Shown: positions 17,196 to 25,588 of the stretch, one piece after another
How the letters are laid out: each line of letters opens with the position of its first letter
How positions within the stretch are numbered: position 1 is the stretch's first letter
Assembly (NCBI GenBank): GCA_947387485.1
Contig: CANDNT010000002.1
Span: 496,001-560,000, forward strand
DNA length: 64,000 bases
Source: Aquimarina rhabdastrellae
GTDB lineage: Bacteria; Bacteroidota; Bacteroidia; Flavobacteriales; Flavobacteriaceae
Direction: 5' to 3'
Made by a program: the position numbers and the translations under genes
Notes under the pieces: generated by a model
Told to the model about the DNA's origin: nothing
Database searches by the model: none
The model's input: only the letters and a program-made list of their open reading frames with translations

Positions 17196-19010
17196 TTAAT
17201 AGTTATCATCAAGACTTTTCATAAAAGCGATCAAATCATTAGTTTCTTGTGTAGTTAAATTAAGTTTATCGCTAGGAAGCGTTTGCAAAGGTTGATCAAT
17301 ACCTATTCCAGAACCACCACCTCTGTTGTAGAAATCTATCACTTCTTCTAGCGTGTTATATACACCATTATGCATATATGGGGCTGTCTTGTTAATATTA
17401 CGTATAGTTGAGGTCTTAAAAAAGTGTTTACGTTCGGGAGTTTTAAAAACATAGTATCGCCCTAAGTCATCACTAATTTTTGCATTAATGATATCATTGT
17501 ATTGCGGTACACCTATAAGTTCCATTTCAGATTCTTTATAATCAGGAGGAACAGTACCGTTAAAAAGAGGTGCAAAATGGCAAGTAGCACATTTAGCTTT
17601 TCCAGTAAACAAGTTGAATCCATTAATTTCATTTTGTGTCAATGAGTTTTCCAAATTGTTGATATTTCGATCAAATTTAGAATTAAAAGGCGATAGACTT
17701 TTTATATAACTACTTATAGCATTTCTAATGATATGATTAGATATGGTATGTCCTGAGTATGCTTGGGCAAATGTTTTGCGATAATCAGGATCATTTTTAA
17801 CGACAGTTTCTAATGTTTTTAAATCAGAATGAAATTCATTTTCATTGGTAATAACTCCTATGATTTGCCCTTCTAAGTTTCCAGCACGTTTATCATAAAA
17901 AAAACCTTTTTGTAATGCTGCATATAGCAATGTAGGACTGTTACGAGTTACTTTAGGCGAAATTTTCTTACCATCTGTAAAAGCTTTATCTGCATGATGA
18001 CAACTAGCACAACTTAGGGTATTGTTATGAGAAAGACGATTGTCATTAAACAATAGTTTGCCTAAAGCAATTTTTTCCTTGGTTAATTTACCTAAGTTAG
18101 GATCTGAAAAATAATTAATATTAAAAGTTTGATCAGAAAACAAAGAAGGAGCATCGTTTTTGATTGCTAATTCAAAAGGAAAACTAATATCCCAATCGGT
18201 AACAGTAGCATTCCATAATAACATTTGTTTATGTGTATGCTGTTTAATAAAGTGATAACGATCAAATGCATTAAAATCTCCTTTTAAATAGTCTACTGTT
18301 TTTGTAATCTCGTCTTTCCAGTTTTGATAAAGTTGAGCATTTTTAAAACTAGTTTCAAAAAAAGATAAATACTGTTGTAAGCTTCTATATACTTCGGCAG
18401 ATTCTTTTATAGAATTTTCTAATACAGGCGAATCGAATCCAGTGATACCAGTTAAGGCTACTCGATGTATAGCTTTTCGGAACAACCACAAAAAGTGATA
18501 TTTTTTTAAATGACTAAAAAGAGCATTCTTTTTAATTAATTTTAAACGTTGTAAAGTCAATGAAACATTTTTTAGTACAGCAGAAGTATCAATGTTTTTG
18601 GCAAAAAGCTCTTCTTCTATTACCTGAAAACCACTGGGATTTTTGATTTTGATATCGGTAATAGATTCTTCTTCAATTTTTAAAATATTAGGTTGATTGA
18701 GGTAACCATAATTTTCTACATCAATAGCAGCTAGAATAGGCTCAAGTCTCTTAAAATGTAGTCGTGAATGTGTATAGTATTTTTTTGCGTGCTTAATATG
18801 AGAAGAAATACTATCGAGATAAGATATACATTGAGTAATATCAGTTATAAACTGCACTTGTATTTCTTCTTGAAATGGTAATTGACTTAAGGATTTTTCT
18901 GTTGTTTTTTCTGAATTACAATTAGTAAATAATAGTCCTATGATAAAGAGGCTTATTGAAAAATAAGCCCCTTTATTAATTTTATAATTTGATGGAAAAA
19001 AAATATTCAT
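17196..19010 (-). CDS. Di-haem cytochrome c peroxidase-type lipoprotein with helical N-terminal domain
   Basis: This 604-aa lipoprotein (Cys31, LLFTNC) has two c-type haem sites, CASCHH (C334, C337, H338) and CATCHF (C474, C477, H478). Around them lie sequences typical of the CcpA/MauG family (IALGKLLFNDNRLSHNNTLS before the first haem, APYMHNGVYNTLEEVIDFYNRG near 560). Ordinary bacterial peroxidases have about 330 aa. Here an extra, mostly helical domain (about 45-285) precedes the haem domain, possibly imelysin-like or a partner-binding module. It presumably reduces H2O2 in the periplasm or oxidises another substrate. It lies 3 bp after the PhoX-like gene, so the two are co-transcribed. Confidence 0.85.
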   Translation of the reverse strand: MNIFFPSNYKINKGAYFSISLFIIGLLFTNCNSEKTTEKSLSQLPFQEEIQVQFITDITQCISYLDSISSHIKHAKKYYTHSRLHFKRLEPILAAIDVENYGYLNQPNILKIEEESITDIKIKNPSGFQVIEEELFAKNIDTSAVLKNVSLTLQRLKLIKKNALFSHLKKYHFLWLFRKAIHRVALTGITGFDSPVLENSIKESAEVYRSLQQYLSFFETSFKNAQLYQNWKDEITKTVDYLKGDFNAFDRYHFIKQHTHKQMLLWNATVTDWDISFPFELAIKNDAPSLFSDQTFNINYFSDPNLGKLTKEKIALGKLLFNDNRLSHNNTLSCASCHHADKAFTDGKKISPKVTRNSPTLLYAALQKGFFYDKRAGNLEGQIIGVITNENEFHSDLKTLETVVKNDPDYRKTFAQAYSGHTISNHIIRNAISSYIKSLSPFNSKFDRNINNLENSLTQNEINGFNLFTGKAKCATCHFAPLFNGTVPPDYKESEMELIGVPQYNDIINAKISDDLGRYYVFKTPERKHFFKTSTIRNINKTAPYMHNGVYNTLEEVIDFYNRGGGSGIGIDQPLQTLPSDKLNLTTQETNDLIAFMKSLDDNY

Positions 19011-19013
19011 AAA

Positions 19014-20474
19014 TTATCTATCTAAACCTTTTACGATATACATCATACTTCCTTCTTTACGACTATTTGCAACATCAGGATTTGCATTAGGATCAGTAAA
19101 TGGTGTTCCATCGGCTTTTTCCCAACCATGATTTTGAGTAATCATCAAAAATGTTTTATCAACACCGATAGTTTCAGAGATATCTATCATACCTGTGATT
19201 TCCCAAATTTTATCAAGTCTACCATACCCTTCGGTTGCAGCTTTTTCTTGATCACATTCTAAAACAGCTTTTAAATCACCAGTATTTAGATTGTATTGAT
19301 ACAATCTAGGATAATGATTTGCTTCAGGTTTAAAATCATCGATACCATTTGGATCTTCTTGAATGTAGGCATAGTTTTCTGTAACCAATATATTATCAGG
19401 GCTGTGAAATGCTATTGCTTTACCATTAGGTTTATCCCCATCGAGAACACACGTAATAGTTCCAATACCAGTAGGATCATTAGGGTTTAAAGTTACCTTA
19501 TATATCCTTCCAGATCGAGATCCTTTCCCGATTAAACCAGGTTTGTCTCTTCCTGTAACACAGAAATAAACTTCTCGATTATGAGCAGCAGAGCCTCTTC
19601 GCCAATCAATATCTTCAAGTCTAGAGAATCCCATAACACCTTTAGCTTTAGTTTCGGCATCAAGAAGATCTATATCTCTTTCTTCTAATTCTACAAATTC
19701 AACAGCATAAGATGTACTCTCTTCCATATCCATTTCATAAGTAACACCAGGAGCAGTAACTTTAAGACCATATAATTTTCCATTTTGCAAATCACCACGA
19801 TTACCAACATACATACCTAATTGACCAGAAGGAATATCATTATCACTATGGTCATCACCTATAAATACGACAGTTTTATCTGGATAAGCATCTTTACCTA
19901 TTGCGACTGCATTCTCTGTAGACCATTGCCCCATAGCAGTTAACATTTCTGGAACAGCCGCAGCAGATGTATGTTTAAAAGGATCTGTTACAAAAACACC
20001 TTTAGAGCTTCCTCCCCATTCACCACCAGAAAGATATAAAGGACCAAAACCGTGTTCTTGAGGAGTAATTAAAGATCCAGAACATTGAGCTGTTTGAGCA
20101 GTTGCCGTAGCATTAAGAATATGATCTCCACTTATGGGTTTAAAAGTTTCATCTAGTGTAATACGAGCGATAGCATAATCGGCTTCTATATTATTAATGA
20201 GTGTAAAAGTTCCATCTTCGTTACGTAGTAACCCAGCCCCATCAGCCATAGAACCGTATGTGAAATCAGGGATATAAGTATCTTCAGATGATAATAAAGT
20301 GTAAATTTCTAAATCGTTAAAACCAGGTAGCTTTTTCATTAAAACAGGAGAAATAGAATGTTGTTTTAACTCGATAGCATCTCCTATCGGAGGATTTGTA
20401 GAATTATCATCATTTTTACATGAGATAAGTATTGCAGCTATAATAAAAGCAGCAAAGCTGAATTTTTTTTTCAT
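19014..20474 (-). CDS. PhoX-like (DUF839) lipoprotein
   Basis: This is a 486-aa lipoprotein (Cys19, AILISC) with a six-bladed-propeller look. SMADGAGLLRNEDGTFTLINN at about 75-95, LEDIDWRRG and NREVYFCVTGRD near 290-310, SGRIYKV and a C-terminal MYIVKGL are reminiscent of the PhoX/DUF839 alkaline phosphatase family. In true PhoX a Ca/Fe cluster is held by a Cys and several acids; I could not place all ligands, so activity is uncertain. It precedes the di-haem peroxidase gene by 3 bp, which is an unusual pairing. A TAnnTTTG promoter lies at 20494-20501. Confidence 0.6.
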   Translation of the reverse strand: MKKKFSFAAFIIAAILISCKNDDNSTNPPIGDAIELKQHSISPVLMKKLPGFNDLEIYTLLSSEDTYIPDFTYGSMADGAGLLRNEDGTFTLINNIEADYAIARITLDETFKPISGDHILNATATAQTAQCSGSLITPQEHGFGPLYLSGGEWGGSSKGVFVTDPFKHTSAAAVPEMLTAMGQWSTENAVAIGKDAYPDKTVVFIGDDHSDNDIPSGQLGMYVGNRGDLQNGKLYGLKVTAPGVTYEMDMEESTSYAVEFVELEERDIDLLDAETKAKGVMGFSRLEDIDWRRGSAAHNREVYFCVTGRDKPGLIGKGSRSGRIYKVTLNPNDPTGIGTITCVLDGDKPNGKAIAFHSPDNILVTENYAYIQEDPNGIDDFKPEANHYPRLYQYNLNTGDLKAVLECDQEKAATEGYGRLDKIWEITGMIDISETIGVDKTFLMITQNHGWEKADGTPFTDPNANPDVANSRKEGSMMYIVKGLDR

Positions 20475-20493
20475 GATAGAGTGAGTTTTTTTG

Positions 20494-20515
20494 CAAATGT
20501 ATTATAGTGATCACT
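20494..20515 (-). promoter_or_regulatory. Promoter with palindromic site upstream of the PhoX/peroxidase operon
   Basis: TACATTTG on the minus strand (20494-20501) fits TAnnTTTG, 20 bp before the ATG. The perfect palindrome AGTGATCACT at 20506-20515 lies just upstream and could be an operator. Confidence 0.45.
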
Positions 20516-20591
20516 CCATTTGTTTTATCCAGATATTGTATATTCTTTAAACTAATATCACCCTAATGTTTAGTGTGTAAACTTAATGTTA

Positions 20592-21395
20592 CTAGTTTTT
20601 TTCTATTAATTTGATAATCAGAGTGTCTGGTAAGGACTGCTTAACCATTATGGTTTTACTGTAAAATGATGGCTTTATTTTTAAAACGGTACTGTTTTGT
20701 TGATTTGAATTAGAAAATATTAAAAAATTAAGAGAGTCTTTGTTTAAATGAAAATGATTAGCTAAATCTTTATTTGTATGAATATAGAAGCTTGAATCTT
20801 TAATGACTTTTTGATTTTGAAGAATAGCTATATCAAAGGTCGAAGGTTGTATAATCCACGGAAGTTGAAGATGGAAAGATGCTATTTGGTAATATGCAGC
20901 CAATAATAGAATAAAAGAAATAAGAAGAGCAATGGGCTTAGTAGGTTTGTTTTGAGGTGCTAATTTAACTCTTCTAATATAGGTGTGATTTTCTTTTTGA
21001 GGAGGCATATCAATGTTTTCCTCAATGGGAGTATTTTCTTTTATATAGAGAAAGTGAGGCCTTGGTTTAAAATCAATAAGCCAAGCAATCAAATTGAGAT
21101 TATTCTTATTAGTATTGACTGTTTTTTCCTTTAAAAAATTCTGTATAGGTTTAAATTTATCAATGTCAAAGTTTTTAATAACTGAGATCGGATCTTCGTC
21201 TGGTTTGAAACGAAAGAAGGCTTGTAAGATATAATCATCAAAAGTATCATTTCTTCTTCCATAGAGGTCTTCACAGGCATCCTTCAAACTTCTAGGAGTA
21301 GGGGTTGCTAAATAATGATGTAAAGCTCCTCCAGAAGTTCTTTTATAGAACGCCAAAATTTCTTTTCGATAAGTTTCTATAGTTCGTAAACTCAT
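20592..21395 (-). CDS. One-TM protein of unknown function
   Basis: This is a 267-aa protein without a signal peptide. Residues 1-150 look cytoplasmic (charged, with YRKEILAFYKRT and DYILQAFFRFKPDEDP). A Pro/Lys-rich linker is followed by one TM helix at about 153-172 and then about 95 residues outside. The layout is like a transmembrane regulator, but no DNA-binding or sensor domain is recognisable. It faces away from the small lipoprotein / histidine kinase genes, and its start is 20 bp from a set of phased direct repeats at 21415-21458, which suggests regulation. Confidence 0.6.
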   Translation of the reverse strand: MSLRTIETYRKEILAFYKRTSGGALHHYLATPTPRSLKDACEDLYGRRNDTFDDYILQAFFRFKPDEDPISVIKNFDIDKFKPIQNFLKEKTVNTNKNNLNLIAWLIDFKPRPHFLYIKENTPIEENIDMPPQKENHTYIRRVKLAPQNKPTKPIALLISFILLLAAYYQIASFHLQLPWIIQPSTFDIAILQNQKVIKDSSFYIHTNKDLANHFHLNKDSLNFLIFSNSNQQNSTVLKIKPSFYSKTIMVKQSLPDTLIIKLIEKN

Positions 21396-21414
21396 AAAAC
21401 AATCACTCTTTATT

Positions 21415-21458
21415 AGAATTTTTCAGAATTCTCGGAATTAAGCGGAATCTTCGGAATC
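21415..21458. repeat. Five phased RGAATY direct repeats
   Basis: AGAATT at 21415, AGAATT at 21425, GGAATT at 21434, GGAATC at 21444 and GGAATC at 21453. The spacing alternates between 10 and 9 bp, about one helical turn. This could be an operator array for the flanking genes. Confidence 0.6.
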
Positions 21459-21552
21459 CTTTGTAAATGAAAAGATTACTGCTGTGTAGATTTGCATTAA
21501 TAACTAGTTTCTGTTACACGTTGCTAACATAAGAATTGTACGATACTTGATT

Positions 21553-21568
21553 TTACGGAAAACCGTAA
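21553..21568. repeat. Inverted repeat TTACGG-AAAA-CCGTAA
   Basis: A perfect 6-bp inverted repeat with an AAAA loop. The same inverted repeat in opposite orientation (TTACGG-TTTT-CCGTAA) lies in the terminator at 56530-56561. Confidence 0.6.
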
Positions 21569-21632
21569 TACGACTGTTAAAAGGTTTGTTCGGGAAGGAA
21601 CATTAACTATCGTATTTCATTTTCCTACTTCC

Positions 21633-21732
21633 CAAAATTTCAATCAAACAGGTGGTTTACCGGCATCGCATGTTGCAAAAAAAGCTGAGAAATAAAATTC
21701 TCAGAAGGCCACCGCTATGTCAAAATTTTAAG
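21633..21732 (+). ncRNA. Candidate structured 5' leader of the small lipoprotein gene
   Basis: The stretch can fold into nested stems: AAAATTT near 21635 with AAAATTTT near 21724, GGTGG near 21651 with CCACC near 21708, and a hairpin CTGAGAA / TTCTCAG at 21684-21704. It ends about 10 bp before the ATG. No known riboswitch class is recognised, so this is a fold proposal by eye only. Confidence 0.3.
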
Positions 21733-21741
21733 AAGATCAAA

Positions 21742-21921
21742 ATGAAAAGAGTATTTATATTACTATTAATTATAGGTGGAATTAACTTAACTGCATGTGA
21801 AAAAAGTGCAATACAAGAAGAAGTTTCTTTAGAAGAACTACAAGCTACAGAAGGAGATCATAGTGAAACAGTAGAAGAGAGAGAAGTAGAAGAGGAAGCA
21901 GAAGGGGAAGAAAGTAATTAA
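21742..21921 (+). CDS. Tiny acidic lipoprotein
   Basis: This is a 59-aa lipoprotein with Cys19 (INLTAC) and a very acidic mature tail of about 40 residues (runs of Glu with a few Val, EETVEEREVEEEAEGEE-like). I start at ATG 21742 rather than the ATG/TTG at 21652, because the longer form adds a Lys/Arg-rich, unlikely extension and would bury the signal peptide. The upstream segment can fold, and a strong terminator follows. It lies 88 bp before the TPR histidine kinase gene, so a link to that sensor is conceivable. The function is unknown. Confidence 0.65.
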   Translation: MKRVFILLLIIGGINLTACEKSAIQEEVSLEELQATEGDHSETVEEREVEEEAEGEESN

Positions 21922-21946
21922 AGAAGTTATTGATATTTAATTGTAG

Positions 21947-21973
21947 AAAAGACGCTATCTCATAGCGTCTTTT
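21947..21973 (+). terminator. Rho-independent terminator
   Basis: AAAAGACGCTAT pairs with ATAGCGTCTTTT across a 3-nt loop, between the tiny lipoprotein and the histidine kinase gene. Confidence 0.9.
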
Positions 21974-22009
21974 CTTATTTTTAGGAAATAACTGAACCTC
22001 CCCTAGATT

Positions 22010-23944
22010 ATGTATAAATATATCTATAGTATCATTGTTATTTTGATATGTCTGTCATGCGATAATGAGAAAACTGGTAATGCAAAGCATAAAAAAAATC
22101 CTTCGTATCAATATTATTTGAAGAGTTATGATAAAAAGAGATTGAGAAAGCAACGATTAAAATTAATAAATAAAGCTTTTAATCTAGATGAAGAAAAGGA
22201 TAGTATTTGGTTAAAGATTTTGGCAAGAAAATCTAAACTACATTATTCTTTAAAGCAATATGACAGCTCTGAATTTTATGATAGGTTACTGTTACAAGAA
22301 AGTAAACGTTTAAAAGATTGTACTCATCAAGGGATAGCATATTTTAATATAGCCGATGCTTTTAAAAGAAAAGGAATATCAGATAGTGCATTCAAATATT
22401 ACAATCAATCAAGGGTGAATTATATTAAAGCTAATGATAGTTTTGAAGTAGGTAAAAAACTATTAACAATGGCAAGTATTCAAGAACGATTTGGAGACTA
22501 TCATGGCAGTCAAGAAAGAGTAGTAGAAGGTTTAAGGTATTTAAAAAATAGTGAAAACCAGGAATATTTAGCAAAACTATATAATACTGCGGGTACAAAT
22601 TATCGAAAGTTAGGAATACTTAAAAAAGCTATTAAGGCATATGAAGATGCAATAAAAACAGCTAAAGATACAGTAGATGTTATAAAATTCAAGAATAACC
22701 TAGCAGCAACTCAAATAGATAATAAAGCATATCAAAAAGCGATTAATATTCTACAAGAGATTAAAAAGGATTTAACACTGATAAAAATTGATGATAAAGA
22801 AAGATTTAGAATTAATGAAAATCTTTTATATGCTTTATGGAAACAACATCCGCAAATTAGTAATGTTAAAGATCTTGAAGAAATTTTAGAAAATCGAAAA
22901 AAAGAAAATGATTATCGAGGTATGATTTCTAGTTATACAAGATTAGCTGAGTGTTATTTGTATTATAATGAAAATGCTAACGCAAAGCAATATATAGAAG
23001 AAGGAATAGAAACGGCTAAATATACATCGAATCCAAGAGGAGAATTAGATTTACTAAACTTAAAAAGGAAAGTATACCCTAAAGATATAAAGGTCTTAAG
23101 TAGGATTATCTTTTTAGGAGATAGTTTAGGAGAAGAAGAAAGAGCTATAAAAAATCATTTTGCATTAATCAAACATTACAGTAAAGAAGCCGAAGACTTA
23201 TATAGAAACGAAAGAAAAAAGAATGAACAATTAGAAGCAGATCAAGTAAAGAATAATTTAAGAAAGAAAGTTTCGATTTTAACTATTGTGCTGATCATAA
23301 TCTTGGCTTTACTTATTATACTTTACCTCTACAAAAATCACCAAATAGCTAGGAGAACAATTGCATATACTACCGAAAAAAGAATCTCAAAAAGACTTCA
23401 TGATGAATTGGCTAATGATGTTTATAATGTGATGATTTCTTTACAAAAGCAAATCTTGGATAAGACAAACGATCCCAAAGAAGAACTATTAGATCGAATG
23501 GAAAGCATTTATAAACGAACAAGAGATATATCTAAAGAGAATAATGCCATAGACACAGGTGTAAATTATATAGCAGAAATAAAAGAAATGTTAAGTAATT
23601 ATGCTACAACTCATACTAATGTAATCGTAAAAGGGATAGAAAAACCTGAGTGGAATAAAATTGAAGCACATAAAAAAATTATAGCGTATAGGATTCTACA
23701 AGAATTAATGGTGAATATGAAGAAACATAGCAATGCAGAATTAGTGGTGATAACTTTTGATGTAATAGCAGGTTATGTGAAAATTAGATATGTTGATAAT
23801 GGAGAAGGATGTGATTTTTTTGTGTTAAAAAACGGAAATGGATGGCAAAATGTGGAAAACCGTATTGAAAGCATAAAAGGAAAAATTACTTTTGATTCAG
23901 AACCTAGGAAAGGAATGAAAATAGAAATTACTTTTCCTGTATAA
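22010..23944 (+). CDS. TPR-containing lipoprotein-like sensor histidine kinase
   Basis: This 644-aa kinase has a signal sequence with Cys17 (ICLSC), so the N-terminus may be lipidated or simply exported. TPR repeats fill about 60-390. A TM helix at about 420-440 is followed by a cytoplasmic dimerisation segment with the phosphate-accepting His in RLHDELAND (H464). A HATPase domain with N box (LMVNMKKH, about 567-574), G1 (DNGEG) and G2 (GNGWQNVENR) completes it. The HDEL-type box places it in the HisKA_3/NarL-like family. The gene ends 12 bp before the response regulator gene, and the pair is probably co-transcribed. The signal is presumably sensed by the TPR region. Lipidation together with a later TM segment would be unusual. 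Confidence 0.85.
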   Translation: MYKYIYSIIVILICLSCDNEKTGNAKHKKNPSYQYYLKSYDKKRLRKQRLKLINKAFNLDEEKDSIWLKILARKSKLHYSLKQYDSSEFYDRLLLQESKRLKDCTHQGIAYFNIADAFKRKGISDSAFKYYNQSRVNYIKANDSFEVGKKLLTMASIQERFGDYHGSQERVVEGLRYLKNSENQEYLAKLYNTAGTNYRKLGILKKAIKAYEDAIKTAKDTVDVIKFKNNLAATQIDNKAYQKAINILQEIKKDLTLIKIDDKERFRINENLLYALWKQHPQISNVKDLEEILENRKKENDYRGMISSYTRLAECYLYYNENANAKQYIEEGIETAKYTSNPRGELDLLNLKRKVYPKDIKVLSRIIFLGDSLGEEERAIKNHFALIKHYSKEAEDLYRNERKKNEQLEADQVKNNLRKKVSILTIVLIIILALLIILYLYKNHQIARRTIAYTTEKRISKRLHDELANDVYNVMISLQKQILDKTNDPKEELLDRMESIYKRTRDISKENNAIDTGVNYIAEIKEMLSNYATTHTNVIVKGIEKPEWNKIEAHKKIIAYRILQELMVNMKKHSNAELVVITFDVIAGYVKIRYVDNGEGCDFFVLKNGNGWQNVENRIESIKGKITFDSEPRKGMKIEITFPV

Positions 23945-23956
23945 TCTTAAGTAGCT

Positions 23957-24625
23957 ATGTTTAAAAAAATATTAATTGCAGAAGACATTGATAGTATCAA
24001 TGAAGGAAATAAGAATTTTTTTGAAACACAATTAAAGGACTCTAAAATAGAAGAAGTCCAATATTGCGATGATGCTTATATAAAAATTCAAAAAGCAATT
24101 TTAGAAGAAGATCCCTATGATCTATTGATTACAGATTTATCCTTTAAAAAAGATTACAGAGAAGAAAAGCTAAGATCAGGTACAGAGCTGATAACAAAGA
24201 TCAGAGAAAAGTATTTTGATATTAAGATTATAGCTTATTCTATTGAAGATAGAACCTCAAAAATTCGTCAGTTATTTAATGAACATAATATAGATGGATA
24301 TGTTTGTAAAGGGCGTAATGGATTAAAAGATTTAATTTACTGTATTCAAGAAGTTGCAAAAGATGAAAAATACCTATCTCCAGAGGTACAACATGCTTTG
24401 ACTGGTAAAAGTATTACCGAATTAGAAGATTATGATATTTCTTTGGTAAAACATTTATCAGATGGAATGACTCAAGAACAAATAGGAGCATTTTTTAAAG
24501 CAAATAATATAAAACCGTATAGTAAGAGTTCAATAGAAAAGCGATTAAATAAACTCAAAATAACATTTAAAGCTAAAAACGTTATTCATTTAGTAGCTAT
24601 AATTAAAGATTTAGGATTGATTTAA
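23957..24625 (+). CDS. NarL/LuxR-type response regulator
   Basis: This is a 222-aa two-domain regulator. The receiver domain (1-125) has the acidic pair E9/D10, phospho-acceptor D60 (LLITDLSF) and conserved K118 (VCKGR). The C-terminal domain (about 150-222) is LuxR-like, with LSDGMTQEQIGAFF, SKSSIEKRLNKLK and AKNVIHLVAI. It is partner to the adjacent TPR kinase by spacing and family. Targets are unknown. The nearby phased repeats and the UpxY leader are candidates only by location. Confidence 0.88.
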   Translation: MFKKILIAEDIDSINEGNKNFFETQLKDSKIEEVQYCDDAYIKIQKAILEEDPYDLLITDLSFKKDYREEKLRSGTELITKIREKYFDIKIIAYSIEDRTSKIRQLFNEHNIDGYVCKGRNGLKDLIYCIQEVAKDEKYLSPEVQHALTGKSITELEDYDISLVKHLSDGMTQEQIGAFFKANNIKPYSKSSIEKRLNKLKITFKAKNVIHLVAIIKDLGLI

Positions 24626-24965
24626 AGTTAAAATTGTATTAGGATTATAATTTGTTTTTATACAAGTAAAATAAAATTATAGATAATTTGTATCTCAAAA
24701 ATATTTATACAGTAATGTAATTACGGCTAAACAGTAGGGTGTTATTAATCAGTATATTATTTACGTTTTTTTAACAGCTTGCCCGATACTTGAAAGAAAA
24801 AAAACTGTATACTTGTAACCGTAGATTTCGGCTACCTTTTACTCAAAAAAGCAATCACAACACCCCCACCTAAAAAGAGTAGCTAATTCAAAAAACATAT
24901 TTAAAGAAATGTCCTCATGTGAGTGAGGGAAGCGAAGCTTTGCCTAATTTTTAACTGTTATCATA
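24626..24965. other. Long leader/intergenic region before the UpxY-like gene
   Basis: 340 bp without a gene. It includes a promoter-like CTTG ... TATACTTG arrangement around 24787-24817 (the -7 box deviates at one position), a GTAG / CTAC inverted repeat near 24822-24836, and two adjacent hairpin-like elements (CCTCA / TGAGG and AAGC / GCTT) at about 24911-24941 just before the start. Such leaders are typical of UpxY targets. Confidence 0.45.
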
Positions 24966-25487
24966 ATGAATTGTAGTATCGGTTGGCACGTGCTATATGT
25001 AAAGTCACGTTGCGAAAAAAAAGTATTAGAGTCTTTAAAAGAGAAATCATTAGAAGGTTTTCTACCTTTAGTGAAGACGGTAAGGAAATGGAGTGACCGT
25101 AAAAAGATTGTCCATAAACCATTATTTCCATCTTATGTATTTGTTAATGTAAATTCTTCATTAGAATTTCATAAAGCATTATCTGTTTCTGGAGCCTGTG
25201 CATATATTCGTTTTGGTAGAGAATATGCCAAGGTAACAGAAAGTGAAATAAATCGAATTAAATTTTTGGTAGGTAGTCAAGATATAACAGATATCGAAAC
25301 CAATTCAGAATTACCAAAAGTAGGAGAAACAAAAACTATCTTATGCGGTGCATTAACTGGACTCGAATGCGAAGTACTTAATGTGAATAATGCAAATAAA
25401 ATTATAGTTAGAATAAATTCTCTTCAACAAAATATTACAGCAACCCTTCCATCATATTATTTTGAGGAAACTCTTATGGCTGTATAA
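24966..25487 (+). CDS. UpxY/NusG-like transcription antiterminator
   Basis: This 173-aa NusG paralogue has the N-terminal NGN domain (about 5-105: WHVLYVKSRCEKKV, then RKWSDRKKIVHKPLFPSYVFV) and a KOW-like C-terminal domain (about 120-173). In Bacteroidota these UpxY-type factors bind their own leader RNA/DNA and let polymerase read through long operons, usually for capsule or natural-product synthesis. No glycosyltransferase or synthase genes follow, only a phosphopantetheinyl transferase 101 bp downstream, so it may be an orphan or serve a target elsewhere. The long structured leader upstream fits autoregulation. Confidence 0.85.
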   Translation: MNCSIGWHVLYVKSRCEKKVLESLKEKSLEGFLPLVKTVRKWSDRKKIVHKPLFPSYVFVNVNSSLEFHKALSVSGACAYIRFGREYAKVTESEINRIKFLVGSQDITDIETNSELPKVGETKTILCGALTGLECEVLNVNNANKIIVRINSLQQNITATLPSYYFEETLMAV

Positions 25488-25588
25488 ACATTTCTTTTAT
25501 CTCATACAACGTGACTTCTAAATTTCATGTAATAACTTTTCTTCAATTTGAAAAATAATAGTATATAAGTACTATTAAAAGTTGTATA

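Larger units (their letters stand above)
21396..21741. other. Long intergenic region with phased repeats, an inverted repeat and a foldable leader
   Basis: 346 bp without a gene. It contains five RGAATY units (21415-21458), an inverted repeat (21553-21568) and a foldable stretch (about 21633-21732) just before the small lipoprotein gene. These are listed separately. No TAnnTTTG box was seen on either strand near the starts. Confidence 0.6.

Noticed and set aside
21652-21741. Long N-terminal form of the tiny lipoprotein
   Set aside because: It would add a 30-residue Arg/Lys-rich stretch before a good lipoprotein signal and lies inside the foldable leader.
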